From: Deltaproteobacteria bacterium
GTDB taxonomy: Bacteria; Myxococcota_A; UBA9160; UBA4427
Length of the DNA: 64,000 bases
Assembly (NCBI GenBank): GCA_016713665.1
Contig: JADJOR010000005.1
Span: 682,001-746,000 of the forward strand
Reading direction: 5' to 3'
Shown: piece after piece, positions 8,113 through 18,044 of the stretch
Layout: the number at the start of each line of letters is the position of its first letter
How positions within the stretch are numbered: position 1 is the first letter of the stretch
The notes under the pieces: model-generated
Told to the model about the DNA's origin: nothing
Seen by the model: only the letters and a program-made list of their open reading frames with translations
Database searches by the model: none
Made by a program: the position numbers and the translations under genes

Positions 8113-8946
8113 TCAGTCGTCCGACTGATGCAGGATCTTCGTCGGGCCGACGGCCGGTTGCCCCGACTGATCGAGGGAACGCAGTCCGCGGGCGCTCGCG
8201 ATCGCGTCGGGGGCGTGGAAGTCGCAGAGCGCCCGCGCCTCGTCCTCGATCGCAGGATCGAAGCGCGCCGCCTCGAGAGCGATGCCTTCGGCCCTCAACA
8301 CGGCACTCAGGGCCTCGACCAGATCGTCGGCCGTGAGGCCCGGCACGGCGTCGGCGAGGCCGCCGGCGGTCTCGGGTCGGAACTCGAGCTCGAGCGCCTC
8401 GTAGATCGGGACGAGGACCGCGCGCAGACGCTCCGTCTCGGCGATCGTGACGACGCCGCCGACGTGGGCGCCGCCGCGGATCACCCGCTGCCCGACGCCC
8501 ATGACCTTGATCCGGCCGCCGAGATTGACGCTGAACTCGCCGGGACAGTATTCGCCTTCGACCTCGCCGAGCCGCGCATCGAGGCCGAGCCGCCGCAGCG
8601 CCGCGACGATCCAGCCGGCGAGGCGCTCGAAGCGCGGGCGGATGTGGAGCGAGGCCTCGGGATCGGGCGAGGCCCAGGCGAAGGCCAGCGACGAGGCGAG
8701 GAAAACGGCCGCGTGGCCTCCGGCCAGGCGCACGACGGGCTCGAAGCCGGCCGCCCGCGCGCGCGCGACCGCCTCCGCATAACCCGGTCGGCGCGCATCG
8801 AGGCTCGAGAAGAGCAGGGCGTCGTCCGGGCGATAGAGCCGCAGACTCTCGGCCGCGTCGCCGCGGGCGACGCGCCGCAGCAGCGCGTGGGAGACCGCCG
8901 TATCGAGGACGGGCTGGCCCGGGAAGCGGTCGCGGTGCAGTCGCAT
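8113..8946 (-). CDS. Lipoate-protein ligase A family protein
   Basis: A 278-residue member of the BPL/LplA/LipB fold. Visible marks are RLAGGHAAVF (the glycine-rich lipoyl-AMP loop RRxxGGGxV region, here shortened to LAGG), EYCPGEFSVN, and IKVMGVGQRV, which contains the conserved lysine that contacts the activated lipoyl group. The C-terminal 80 residues resemble the accessory part of LplA-like ligases. The start at 8946 (MRLHRDRFPG) fits the family better than the longer frame reaching 9027. Members ligate lipoate or octanoate to E2 and H proteins; some family members transfer other acyl groups. It is divergent from the CoA-transferase gene at 9147. Confidence 0.85.
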   Translation of the reverse strand: MRLHRDRFPGQPVLDTAVSHALLRRVARGDAAESLRLYRPDDALLFSSLDARRPGYAEAVARARAAGFEPVVRLAGGHAAVFLASSLAFAWASPDPEASLHIRPRFERLAGWIVAALRRLGLDARLGEVEGEYCPGEFSVNLGGRIKVMGVGQRVIRGGAHVGGVVTIAETERLRAVLVPIYEALELEFRPETAGGLADAVPGLTADDLVEALSAVLRAEGIALEAARFDPAIEDEARALCDFHAPDAIASARGLRSLDQSGQPAVGPTKILHQSDD

Positions 8947-9146
8947 CCGGGGTCGTCTAGCACGATTCGGGCAGGACCCGCTCGGCGGGAACGGAACGAC
9001 GCGCGTGCGGCCCGGGAAGATTCCCAAGGGATTCGCCTGGGGCGGTCGACGGCGACGGGCCAGTGGGTTTCAATCGCCGGGCGCGATCCCGCACGGCTGC
9101 GGTCGCGACAGCCAGGAACAAGGCGAAGAACAAGGCGTAGGACGAC

Positions 9147-11699
9147 ATGGACACCGCCGCCCGACAACCGCTCGCCGGTGTGCGCATCGTCGATCTCGCC
9201 GACGGCATCGCCGGGGGCTATGCGGCGAAGCTCCTCGCCGATGCGGGGGCGGAGATCCTCGCGATCGAGTCGCCGGCGGGCGATCCGCTCAGGCTTCGGG
9301 GAGCGACGGCGGCCTCCTTCGATGCGGCGGGTGACGGCCTGCTCTTTCGATATCTGCGCACGGGCCAACGCGCGCTCGTGCTCGATCTCGACCGCGAGGC
9401 GGATCGGTCGGCGCTGCTGCGGCTCTACGGCGACTGCGATGCGGTGCTCGATTCGCGGCCGGCGGGCTGGCTCGACGCGCGAGGTCTCGGAGCGAGTGCG
9501 CTCGCGGCCCTCAATCCGCGGGCGAGCTGGCTCTCGCTCTCGGCGTTCGGGAACGACGGGCCATGGGCCGAGCGCGTCGCGAACGACTTCACGCTCCAGG
9601 CCTGGTGCGGCTCGACGGCCTCCCGCGGTCGCGCCGGGCTCCCGCCGCTCACCTGCGGCGGCGAGATCGTCGAATGGCTCTCGGGAACCTATGCCGCCCT
9701 CGGCGTCGTCGCGGCGCTGCGCGCGGCCCGCCGCGACGCGCGGGGCGCGCACGTGTCCCTCTCGAAGCTCGAGGCGATCACGCCGACGCTGACCAACGCC
9801 GGCAGCGTCTGGGGTCATTTCTCGCAGGTCTTCGCGCTCCCCGCGAGCGAGGACGTGCCCTCGATCGAGCCGACCGCCGACGGCTGGATCGGCTTCTGCA
9901 TCTTCACGGCGCAGCAGTGGAAGGACTTCTCGCTGCTCGTCGAGCATCCCGAGTGGGCCGACGATCCGACCCTCGCCCACATGGCGATGCGCCACGCCCG
10001 CGCCGACGAGATCCGAAGCGCCGTCCGCGCCTACACCCGGGAGCACACGACCGAGGAACTGCTCGAGCGCAGCGAATGGCTCCGCGTCCCCGCCGCGCCG
10101 ATCGGCCACGGCGCGCTGCTGCCCAAGCTCGACCATCTCGTCGAGCGCGGCGTCTTCGTGCGCAATCCGCGGGGCGGCTTCCTGCAGCCGCGGGTGCCCT
10201 ATGCGTCCACCGCCTGGCCGCGGCTCGACTTCCGCCCGGCGCCGACCCTGGCAGAGGCGATGCACGCCGGGGCGAACGTGGCCGCAGGCACCGCATCGCC
10301 GTGGACCGGGACGCGCGCGGCGTCGACGAACGGGACGAACGGAGCGAGCGCGGCAGATCGCGCCCCGGCGCGCGACACAACGAAGCGTCTCCCCGACCGC
10401 GGTTCCGTGCCCGAACCGAGCTCCCCCGGCCGGACGCGCCCCCGCCCGCTCGAGGGTCTGCGCGTCCTCGACCTCACCGCCTTCTGGGCGGGGCCCTACG
10501 CGACCTTCGTGCTCGGCTGTCTCGGCGCCGACGTGATCCACGTCGAATCGATCCAGCGCCCCGACGGCATGCGCTTCGGCACCCAGCGCCCGCCGACCTC
10601 GCCGGGCTGGTGGGAGTTCGGTCCGACCTTCCACAGCGCGAACACCGGCAAGCGCGGCCTGACCCTCGATCTCACGCGCCCGCGCGGCCTATCGCTCCTG
10701 CTCGAGCTCGCGAAGCAGGCCGACGTCGTGATCGAGAACTTCTCGCCGCGCGTCCTCGACAACTTCGGTCTCGACTACGCGAAGCTCGCGGCGGCGAATC
10801 CGCGGATCGTGCTCGTGCGCATGCCCGCCTTCGGTCTCGACGGCCCCTGGCGCAATCGCGTCGGCTTCGCGCAGACGATGGAGCAGGTCAGCGGGATCGC
10901 CTGGCGGACGGCCTATCCCGCCTCAGCCGGCGAAAAGGCCGGGCCGCTGACGCCGCGGGCGTGTGCCGATCCGCTGGCCGGGCTCCACGCCGCCTACGCC
11001 GCGCTGCTCGGTCTCGCGCAGCGCGACGCGACGGGCGAGGGCTGCATGATCGAGTCGGCGATGGTCGAGACGCTCCTCGCGATCGCCGCCGAGGGCATCC
11101 TCGAGCACGACGCCACGGGGACGCTGCTGACCGGCGACGGCAATCGATCGATCCACGCGGCGCCCCAGGGCCTCTACGCCTGTGCAGGCGTCGACGCGCT
11201 GGACCAGCCGAACTGGCTCGCGCTCTCGGTCGAGAGCGACGCCCAGTGGAGCGCCCTCGTCCGTCTCGTCGGTCGCACCGACTGGCAAGCCGACCCCGAG
11301 CTCGCGAGCCTCGCCGGCCGACGCCGTGCCCACGACCGCATCGACGAAGGTCTCGCGCGCTGGCTCGCGGGCCGCGCGCGCGAGGAGGCCGTCTCGCAGA
11401 TCCTCGCCGCGGGCATTCCCTGCGCCCCCGTGAGCGCCGCCCGCGAGGGCCATCTCCTCGAGCCGATCGCGAAGAGCGACTTCATCCAGGAAGTGGATCA
11501 TCCCTTGGCCGGCCGCGTCCCGATCCCGACCCAACCGCTGCGCTTTCACGAGACGGGCGATCGCGCGTTCCCCCGGCCGGCACCGCTGCTCGGCGAGCAC
11601 AACGCGGAGCTCCTCCGCACGCTCGCCGGCCTCGGCGACGCGGAGATCGAGGGGCTTCGCAGCGAGGGCATCGTCGGCGAGCGACCGAGCGGACTTTGA
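9147..11699 (+). CDS. Tandem-domain CaiB/BaiF (family III) CoA-transferase
   Basis: An 850-residue fusion of two CaiB/BaiF domains (about 1-390 and 430-850) joined by a Ser/Thr/Asn-rich linker. Family III enzymes move CoA between acyl groups through an aspartyl-CoA thioester. The second domain has the canonical acid in CADPLAGLHAAY (Asp608). The first has GEIVEWLSGTY at the equivalent place, with Glu176 instead of Asp, so the N-terminal half may be structural or regulatory. The ATG follows a weak AAGGCG. An SDR gene follows 40 bases later. The likely role is activation of a carboxylic acid intermediate by CoA transfer in the same catabolic programme. Confidence 0.92.
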   Translation: MDTAARQPLAGVRIVDLADGIAGGYAAKLLADAGAEILAIESPAGDPLRLRGATAASFDAAGDGLLFRYLRTGQRALVLDLDREADRSALLRLYGDCDAVLDSRPAGWLDARGLGASALAALNPRASWLSLSAFGNDGPWAERVANDFTLQAWCGSTASRGRAGLPPLTCGGEIVEWLSGTYAALGVVAALRAARRDARGAHVSLSKLEAITPTLTNAGSVWGHFSQVFALPASEDVPSIEPTADGWIGFCIFTAQQWKDFSLLVEHPEWADDPTLAHMAMRHARADEIRSAVRAYTREHTTEELLERSEWLRVPAAPIGHGALLPKLDHLVERGVFVRNPRGGFLQPRVPYASTAWPRLDFRPAPTLAEAMHAGANVAAGTASPWTGTRAASTNGTNGASAADRAPARDTTKRLPDRGSVPEPSSPGRTRPRPLEGLRVLDLTAFWAGPYATFVLGCLGADVIHVESIQRPDGMRFGTQRPPTSPGWWEFGPTFHSANTGKRGLTLDLTRPRGLSLLLELAKQADVVIENFSPRVLDNFGLDYAKLAAANPRIVLVRMPAFGLDGPWRNRVGFAQTMEQVSGIAWRTAYPASAGEKAGPLTPRACADPLAGLHAAYAALLGLAQRDATGEGCMIESAMVETLLAIAAEGILEHDATGTLLTGDGNRSIHAAPQGLYACAGVDALDQPNWLALSVESDAQWSALVRLVGRTDWQADPELASLAGRRRAHDRIDEGLARWLAGRAREEAVSQILAAGIPCAPVSAAREGHLLEPIAKSDFIQEVDHPLAGRVPIPTQPLRFHETGDRAFPRPAPLLGEHNAELLRTLAGLGDAEIEGLRSEGIVGERPSGL

Positions 11700-11739
11700 G
11701 AACGGGACCGGCGAGCGGCCCCCGAGAGAGGATTCGAGC

Positions 11740-12524
11740 ATGAGCCAGCGACTCGCGGACAAGGTTTCGGTCATCACCGGCTCGACCAGCGGCCTCGGCG
11801 CCGCCACCGCCCGCCGCTTCGCCGCCGAGGGCGCGCGCGTCGTCGTCAGCGGCCGCAGCGCCGAGCGCGGTGAGAAGGTCGTCGACGAGATCCGGAAGGG
11901 CGGAGGCGACGCGATCTTCCTCGCCTGCGATCTCGGCGACGAGGCTTCCGTGAAGGGGCTGATCGAACGCGCCGTCGCCCACTACGGCCGCATCGACAAC
12001 CTGATCGCGAACGCCGCCGCGACGGCGACGATGGGCGGCGAGAAGAACGCCGGCATTCTCGAGATGGACAACGCACTCCTCGAGCAGTCGATCTCGACCA
12101 ACGTCCGCGGCCTGCTCTGGCTCTTGAAGCACGCGCTCCCGCGCTGGTCGCCGCCGCGAAGCCCGCCGAGCGCAAGACGAGCTCGATCGTCGCGATCGGG
12201 ACCTCGGGCACGCGCAACGGGACGCCGCGCATGCCGATCTACTTCTCGACCAAGGCGCCCGTCGAGGTCATGGTCCGCTCGCTCGCTGCGGAGTTCGGTG
12301 GGCGAGGCGTCCGGGTCAACTGCGTCTCCGCGGGCCTCGTCGAGACCGACTCCGAGATGCGGACGATGACCGAGGAGTTCCGCAACTACGTCATGAGCCT
12401 CAATCTGCTGCCCTATTTCGGAGAGCCCGAGGACATCGCGAGCGCCTGCGTCTACCTCACGAGCGACGAGGCCGCCTACGTCACGGGGACGACGCTCTGC
12501 GTGAACGGCGGCGTCTCGTTCTAG
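11740..12524 (+). pseudogene. SDR family oxidoreductase, interrupted by a one-base frameshift
   Basis: Joined across two frames this is a normal SDR of about 261 residues. The first frame (11740 to about 12140) carries TGSTSGLG, LIANAA and the LKHALP helix. The second (from about 12141 to 12524) carries SSIVAIGTSG, the catalytic YFSTK and a normal C-terminus ending in VNGGVSF. Moving from one frame to the other needs one extra base near 12136-12143, in a GC-only stretch (GCTCCCGCGCTGG). The reconstructed product would be complete and have all catalytic residues, so the break is either recent or a sequence error. There is no slippery heptamer suggesting programmed shifting. The stop overlaps the GTG of the next gene. 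Confidence 0.88.
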
Positions 12525-13890
12525 TGTCGAGCTCCGCGGGCGCGTCCGAGACGTTCACGGCCTCGAAGGCCTACACCCGCTGGGTCCTCACGCTGCTCTT
12601 CGGCGTCGCGATCCTCAACATGCTCGACCGCCAGATCCTCGGGATCCTGGTCGTCCCGATCAAGGCGGAGTTCGGTGTCTCGGATACGGCGATGGGCTTC
12701 CTGACGGGCCCGTCCTTCGCGCTCTTCTACGCGGTCGCCGGCATCCCCGTCGCCCGTTATGCCGACCGCGGCGTCCGACGCACGATCATCGCCACCGGCC
12801 TCGCCCTCTGGAGCGGCCTCACCCTCGCCTCGAGCGCCGTCTCGTCCTTCGCCCAGCTCGTCGTCGCCCGCCTCGGCGTCGGCATCGGGGAGGCCGCGGG
12901 AACCCGCCGTCCCACGCGCTCATCTCCGACTACTTTCCCCCCGATCGCCGCGCCTCGGCGCTCGCGCTCTTCAGCGTCGGGGGCAGCATGGGCGTCGCCC
13001 TCGCCCTCCTGATGGGCGGCTGGGTCGAGCAGCTCTGGGGCTGGCGCGCGGTCTTCGCCGTCGCCGGTGCCCCCGGCATCGTGCTCGCGCTGCTCATGCG
13101 CTTCACCGTCAAGGAGCCGCCGCGGGGCCGCTTCGACGGCCCGCGCGCAGCGTCGAGCCCGGGGTCGTCGAGCGCAGGCCACGGCCCGGCCCACACCGCA
13201 GAGCGCTGGCCCGCAGCCCTCGGGCAGCTCCTGCGGATCCCCGCCTATCGCCACGTCGTGATGGGCGCCGGCCTCCACTCCTTCGCCTTCACCGGCTCGC
13301 TGATCTGGTATCCCGCCTTCCTGACCCGCGTCCACGGCTTCGAGTCCGGCGCGATCGGGACGCTGCTCGCCTTCGGCTCGTCCCTCCCGACGGCCCTCGG
13401 CATCGTGCTCGGCGGCCTGGCGACCGATCGCCTGCAGCGCCGCGACCCGCGCTGGATCACCCGCGTCGCCGCCATCACGATGGTCGCGTACGCGCCCTTC
13501 GCGCTGGGGTTCCTCTACTTCTCCGACTGGACGCTCGCCGTCGCGAACCTCGTGCCGGCAGCGCTCATGATGGGCGCGTCCGTGCCGGGCATGCATGTCG
13601 CGACGCAGGCGCTGGCGCCGCCGCATCTGCGCGCGCTCGCGTCGGCGGTGACGCTGCTCGTGCTGAGCGTCGTGGGGTCGGGGCTCGGGCCCTTCGCGGT
13701 CGGGGTCATGAACGATCTGCTGGCGGAGCGGCTCGGGGACGAGGCGGTGCGGTACACGCTCTCGATCGTCGGGCTGACGTCGGTCTGGAGCGGGGTGCAC
13801 TACTGGTTGGCGGAGCGGACGCTGGCTCGGGATCTGGTGGAGCGGGCGGCGGCCGATGCGGGGCCGGGAGCGAACGGGGACGCGGCCTGA
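12524..13890 (+). pseudogene. MFS transporter, interrupted by a one-base frameshift
   Basis: Two frames together give a complete 12-helix major facilitator of about 455 residues. The GTG at 12524 starts the first part, with the A-like motif region YADRGVRRTI and GVGIGEAAG. The second frame starts by codon 12901 (NPPSHALISDYFPPD) and runs to 13890. One base is missing at about 12899-12900 (GCGGGAAC, where GGC AAC is expected). The GIGEA then NPPS pattern is typical of spinster-like/sugar-phosphate permease-type MFS proteins. It follows the broken SDR with a one-base overlap. If both shifts are errors, the CoA-transferase, SDR and MFS genes form an uptake-plus-activation operon. Confidence 0.88.
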
Positions 13891-14053
13891 GCGAGCCTCG
13901 CGCCTACGCGACGCCGCGTCGGATCCGCCAAACACCCAGCGCGCTCAGCCCGACCGAGAGGGCGATTTTTCCCCGTATGGTCCAGGACGAAGGCGACCTC
14001 GACCGGGAGACGCCGCAATCAAGCGGATCTCGGCCACCCCGCACAGCCCCGAT

Positions 14054-14569
14054 TCAGTCCGAGCTCGGCCTCTGCATGTCCGCCTGCCGGGCGAGAAGCC
14101 GCCAGCCTCCGGCCTCCTCGATCCAGACGTGCAGATGACGAGAGCGAAGCCGCGTCGCATGGCCGTCGAGTCGGACTTCGACGACGGAGTGGCCCGTCGT
14201 GACGACGAGACCGTCGCGACGGACCTGCTGGCCGTCTTCCTTCACGATCCGATCGACGCGGGTCGCGCCCGACCGGAGGTGGTCGATCAGCCCACGCTTG
14301 TCGAGCGTCGTCCCCGCTGCCGTCAGGTAGAAGAAGTCGTCCGCCAGAAGCGATTCGAGCGCCGCGGGGTCGCCCGCGATCGCCGCGCGGAAGCGGGCCT
14401 CGGCTTCGTCGACGGCGGCCGAGGACGAATCACGCCGGGCGACCGGGGCCGGCGTACAGCCGAAGAGGCCCGCCAGGCCAAGCGAGATCAACGCGGCAGT
14501 CGAGCATCGAAGGCCGCGACGCGCGATCCGGAACCGATCGATCTCCTTCACCGAAGTTCGGTGGAGCAT
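14054..14569 (-). CDS. Lipoprotein with NTF2-like (DUF4440) domain
   Basis: A 171-residue protein. Residues 20-38 form a signal peptide ending in a lipobox, LAGLFGC, so the mature protein is probably lipid-anchored at its Cys. The remainder (AEARFRAAIAGDPAALESLL, then DDFFYLTAAG and the closing HLHVWIEEAGGWRLLARQ) follows the SnoaL/NTF2-like DUF4440 pattern. These cone-shaped domains bind small hydrophobic ligands or act as simple isomerases; no function can be assigned. It converges on the MFS gene to its left, and a DUF1801 gene lies 37 bases upstream on the same strand, so these two may share a transcript. Confidence 0.8.
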   Translation of the reverse strand: MLHRTSVKEIDRFRIARRGLRCSTAALISLGLAGLFGCTPAPVARRDSSSAAVDEAEARFRAAIAGDPAALESLLADDFFYLTAAGTTLDKRGLIDHLRSGATRVDRIVKEDGQQVRRDGLVVTTGHSVVEVRLDGHATRLRSRHLHVWIEEAGGWRLLARQADMQRPSSD

Positions 14570-14606
14570 GGACGGCAGAACCTCCGAAGCGGGGCGGACT
14601 CGATCG

Positions 14607-15092
14607 TCATTCGGGAATGGGCTCGAGACGATCGACGGCGAGTGGCATCGATTCGGGATATCTCGCGTTCACGTAGTCCAGGTCGACGCGGATCATCTCC
14701 GCCAGAACGTTCAGATCGACGCTGGACAGTCGTCCAAAATAGAGGCAGCTCTTCCCGACCCTGTGCTTGCCCAGCCTCTTTCGGAGCGCATCGAGCCTTC
14801 TCTTCGTCGTCGGGTTCTCGTACCCCCCGATCAGGTAGACCACCATGTCGGCCTTGCGTGGGCTGAAACCCGTTCGGCATGAATCACCCTCGCGTCCGCT
14901 TGCATACCGATAGTCGTAGCGACCGAATCCGATGATGCTGGGCCCCCACATTCGGGGCGGCAGGCCGGTCACCTTCTCGAAGAGACTCAACAGAACGCGC
15001 GCATCCTCGCGGCGCCCGGCATGTTCGATCCCGTCGATGAACGCCTGGACGTCGGCGTTGCTCTCGGTGGTCTTGTTGTTCGACCGCGCCAC
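14607..15092 (-). CDS. DUF1801 domain protein
   Basis: A 161-residue soluble protein. The core has ADVQAFIDGIEH, the GPSIIGFGRYDYRYASG strand pair, and RKADMVVYLIGG, with a conserved GKSCLYFGRL near the end. These match the YdhG-like DUF1801 family, whose function is unknown; the fold is thought to bind small ligands or metals. No signal peptide is present. The gene starts 217 bases from the divergent regulator at 15310. A second, shorter DUF1801 relative occurs at 52627 inside the ECF42 cluster, but the two are not close copies. Confidence 0.85.
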   Translation of the reverse strand: MARSNNKTTESNADVQAFIDGIEHAGRREDARVLLSLFEKVTGLPPRMWGPSIIGFGRYDYRYASGREGDSCRTGFSPRKADMVVYLIGGYENPTTKRRLDALRKRLGKHRVGKSCLYFGRLSSVDLNVLAEMIRVDLDYVNARYPESMPLAVDRLEPIPE

Positions 15093-15309
15093 CGCGTCCT
15101 TTCGAATCGGCTTCGGGTTCGGGGCATGGCTGCTCCATGCCTGGGTTCAGCCTATCTCGCAGGGAATTCGATGGAAAGAATCCCGTCGGGAAAGCCGAGA
15201 TGCCTCTGAGGCTCCTCGCGAGCCATCGCGATCCGCGCGGAATCGCGCGCTACCGTCGTCGCAGATCGTGCTGACACCACATCCCCGACGATAGGCGAAC
15301 GGGCAACAC

Positions 15310-17994
15310 ATGTGGAGAATCGGAAACTTCGAAGTCGACCCGCGCACCTTCGCGCTCCGCCGCGAGCGCGCGGCCGTCGAGATCCAGCGTCGCCCGCTCG
15401 ACCTGCTGCTCTTTCTGGTGGAGCGGCGGGATCGGATCGTCTCCCGTGCAGAGCTCCTGAGCCATGTCTGGGGCGGAGTCGCCGTCAGCGAAGGCGCAGT
15501 GAGCACGGCGGTCTACGAGCTGCGGGACGCTCTGGGCGATCTCGATCGGCCGGCCTCGAAGCGCTGGATCCAGACGATTCGGGGGCGCGGATTCCGCTAC
15601 CGGGGGCCGGAGCCCGAGCGGCTCGAAGAGCGCCGGGGGCGCGGTGGCCTGCCCTTCGTCTGTCGCGGCGCGACGTGCGCGGAGCTGGTCCAGGCGATTC
15701 GCGCAGGCGAGCAGGGGCGCGGCAGCCTCCAGCTGATCGAGGGCGTGGCGGGGATCGGCAAGACCCGCCTGGTCGAAGAGGCTCTGGCCGATGCAAATCC
15801 GGCGTCCGTCGCGACGGCGTGGTGCGAGCTCGGCGCCCCGGCCTATTGGCTCTGGTCGCAGTGGATCGAGGCCTGGGCGCGGGAGGGGATTCCGTCGACG
15901 GTCGCGCTCGCGTCGAAAGGGGCCCTGACCGAGCAGGACGATATCCGGGGCCACTTCGCGCGTGCACGCGCCTTCGAGCATGTGCTCGCGGAGGCTGCCC
16001 AGACGAGGCCACGCGTCCTGGTCGCCGAGGATCTCCACTGGGCAGATCCGCCATCGCTCGCCTTGCTGGAGTCGGTCGCGCCGCGGCTCGAAGGGCGCGG
16101 GATCGTCATCCTCGCGACGCGCCGGACGGACGAGGCCTCGAGCGCACCGACGCGTCTGGGCGCGCTCTCGAGCGTTCATCGCCATCCGCTCGGACCGCTG
16201 AGCGCGCCCGACATCTATTCGATCCTCCAGGCCCTCCATGGCCGGTACCCTTCGGCCGACGTCGTCGGATTCGTTCTCGAGCGCAGCGGCGGCATTCCGC
16301 TCTACGTGATCGAGCTGGCCACGGGGCTCGAAGATCTGGACCGTGTCCCGTCCCGGCCGACGGCTTCACCGACCCGACTGCTCGATCGGAAATTCGAAGG
16401 ACTCGCCCCGCAGACGAGGCGGGCGCTCGCGATCGCGGCGCTCTGCGGGGAACGATTCGACGTGATGCTGGTCGAGGACGTCGCGCGCGACGCGCTGCCC
16501 GCCGATCGCGCCTGGATCCTCGAGGCCGAATCGGAAGGCATCCTGGCGCCGGACCCCTCCCTCCCGACTCGCTTCTTCTTCCGGCATGCGTTGCTGCGGG
16601 ATGCCGCGGAGGCGGGGCTCGGTGCCGAGGAGGCGGCCCATTGGCATCTGCGGATCGGGGAGGCGATCGAGCGCCGCCATCCCGAAGCTGCCGGACACGT
16701 CGCGACGACGCTCGCCCGCCACTTCGCGGCCGCCGCGCGCATCCTGCCCGAACCGACGCGGCCTCTGCGTCATGCGCTCGTCGCGGCACGCGAAGCCGCG
16801 AGCCTGCAGGTCTGGCCCCAGGTCGCGGTTCATTGCGAGCACGCACTCGGCTGGATCGACGCCCTCGCGCCGGACGCCGAAAGGGATCGGCTCACGCTCG
16901 AGGCGGCTTTGCTGCGATGTGCGGCGATCTCGGGGCAGGAAGATTACGTCCAGGAGACGCAGACCCTGCTCGCGCGCATCGAGCCGGAGCTCGCGCGTGC
17001 GGGCGGCGAGCAGGAGCGCGCGCTGGTTGCCGGATTTCGTTATGCCTGCGCCCGCCACTTTCCGCGTCCGGACGATCTGGTCCGGGTCGCCGATCCCGTG
17101 GAGGACATCGACTGGCTGAGGCCGGCCGTCGATTGCTGGAAGGTCGTTCTGGCGTCGATGGCGGGACAGCTCGCGACCGCGCGTCAGCCGGCGCCGGCGG
17201 AATCCGATTCGGTGCCGCTGCGCGGCTTCCGCGCGCGGGCCGGCTGGGATCCCTGGAGCGAGCAGGCGGGTTATTCGGCGTTCGCCTGCTTCGCGGCCGG
17301 CCAGGATGCGGAGGCGGTCGCGCGGTCGGAGCGCGCCATCCAGATCGCCGAAGAGCGGGGCGACGTTCGCGGCATCCTCTGGACGCGCTTTCTTGCGATG
17401 CTGCTCAGCGATCTGCGGGACGACTGGCCGCGCATGCTCGCGGCCGCCGAGCCGATGGAAACGCTGGGCCAGACCCACGGCATCACGCCCTGGCTCGGCG
17501 CGGGCTTCGGCTTCTCGATCTGGGCGAACGTCCGACAGGCGAACAAGAAGAACGACGTCGGCTGCGAACGCATCGGGAAGATCATTCGAAGCCGCGGCAA
17601 CGCCCCCAACTCGAGCCCGCGCACCCTCGTTCTGCTGATCGCGAGTCGCGTACTCGCCTGGGCCAGCTTGAAGGACCTCGCGCGCGAGGCTCTGAAAGAT
17701 GCGCTCGCGATCGCAGCCGCGTCGCAGGAGCGCTTTCTGCTCGCCGAGCTGCTGCGCAACCGCGCATTGCTCTGCGAGGAACGCGACCCGAAGGCCCGGG
17801 AAGACTGGGCGCGGGCGGTCGAGATCGCACTGGAGCAGGGCGCCGTCGTCTTCGAGCTGCGGGCGCGCGCCGATCGTGTCGCGGCCGGCGCGGAGACGCC
17901 GGACGATCCGAAACGGCTCGCTGCGATCGGCCGCGATCTCGCTCGCTCGCTCGCGCCGGTCGATCGGGGTCGGCTCGATCGCGCGCTCGGATGA
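15310..17994 (+). CDS. Winged-helix transcriptional regulator with AAA/STAND-type ATPase and helical repeats
   Basis: An 894-residue regulator. Residues 1-98 are an OmpR-type winged helix (RPLDLLLFLVERRDRIVSR, then LLSHVWG and IQTIRGRGFRYRG) but without a receiver domain. Residues 145-152 are a Walker A motif (GVAGIGKT) and about 235-245 a Walker B (VLVAEDLHWAD). The rest is alanine-rich helical repeat, TPR-like, with no recognisable catalytic domain. This layout matches the AfsR/CadC-like adenylate-cyclase-associated regulators. It presumably binds DNA when ligand and ATP switch the ATPase core. Its start lies 217 bases from the divergent DUF1801 gene. The target genes are unknown; it faces the surface-protein cluster tail to tail. 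Confidence 0.9.
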   Translation: MWRIGNFEVDPRTFALRRERAAVEIQRRPLDLLLFLVERRDRIVSRAELLSHVWGGVAVSEGAVSTAVYELRDALGDLDRPASKRWIQTIRGRGFRYRGPEPERLEERRGRGGLPFVCRGATCAELVQAIRAGEQGRGSLQLIEGVAGIGKTRLVEEALADANPASVATAWCELGAPAYWLWSQWIEAWAREGIPSTVALASKGALTEQDDIRGHFARARAFEHVLAEAAQTRPRVLVAEDLHWADPPSLALLESVAPRLEGRGIVILATRRTDEASSAPTRLGALSSVHRHPLGPLSAPDIYSILQALHGRYPSADVVGFVLERSGGIPLYVIELATGLEDLDRVPSRPTASPTRLLDRKFEGLAPQTRRALAIAALCGERFDVMLVEDVARDALPADRAWILEAESEGILAPDPSLPTRFFFRHALLRDAAEAGLGAEEAAHWHLRIGEAIERRHPEAAGHVATTLARHFAAAARILPEPTRPLRHALVAAREAASLQVWPQVAVHCEHALGWIDALAPDAERDRLTLEAALLRCAAISGQEDYVQETQTLLARIEPELARAGGEQERALVAGFRYACARHFPRPDDLVRVADPVEDIDWLRPAVDCWKVVLASMAGQLATARQPAPAESDSVPLRGFRARAGWDPWSEQAGYSAFACFAAGQDAEAVARSERAIQIAEERGDVRGILWTRFLAMLLSDLRDDWPRMLAAAEPMETLGQTHGITPWLGAGFGFSIWANVRQANKKNDVGCERIGKIIRSRGNAPNSSPRTLVLLIASRVLAWASLKDLAREALKDALAIAAASQERFLLAELLRNRALLCEERDPKAREDWARAVEIALEQGAVVFELRARADRVAAGAETPDDPKRLAAIGRDLARSLAPVDRGRLDRALG

Positions 17995-18044
17995 CGGGGC
18001 GCGTCCCGGGCTCGATCGACGACCGACCGTGGGATTCCCATCCT

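Noticed and set aside
12130..12150. Programmed ribosomal frameshift in the SDR gene.
   Set aside because: No slippery heptamer or downstream structure, and SDR genes are not known to use frameshifting.
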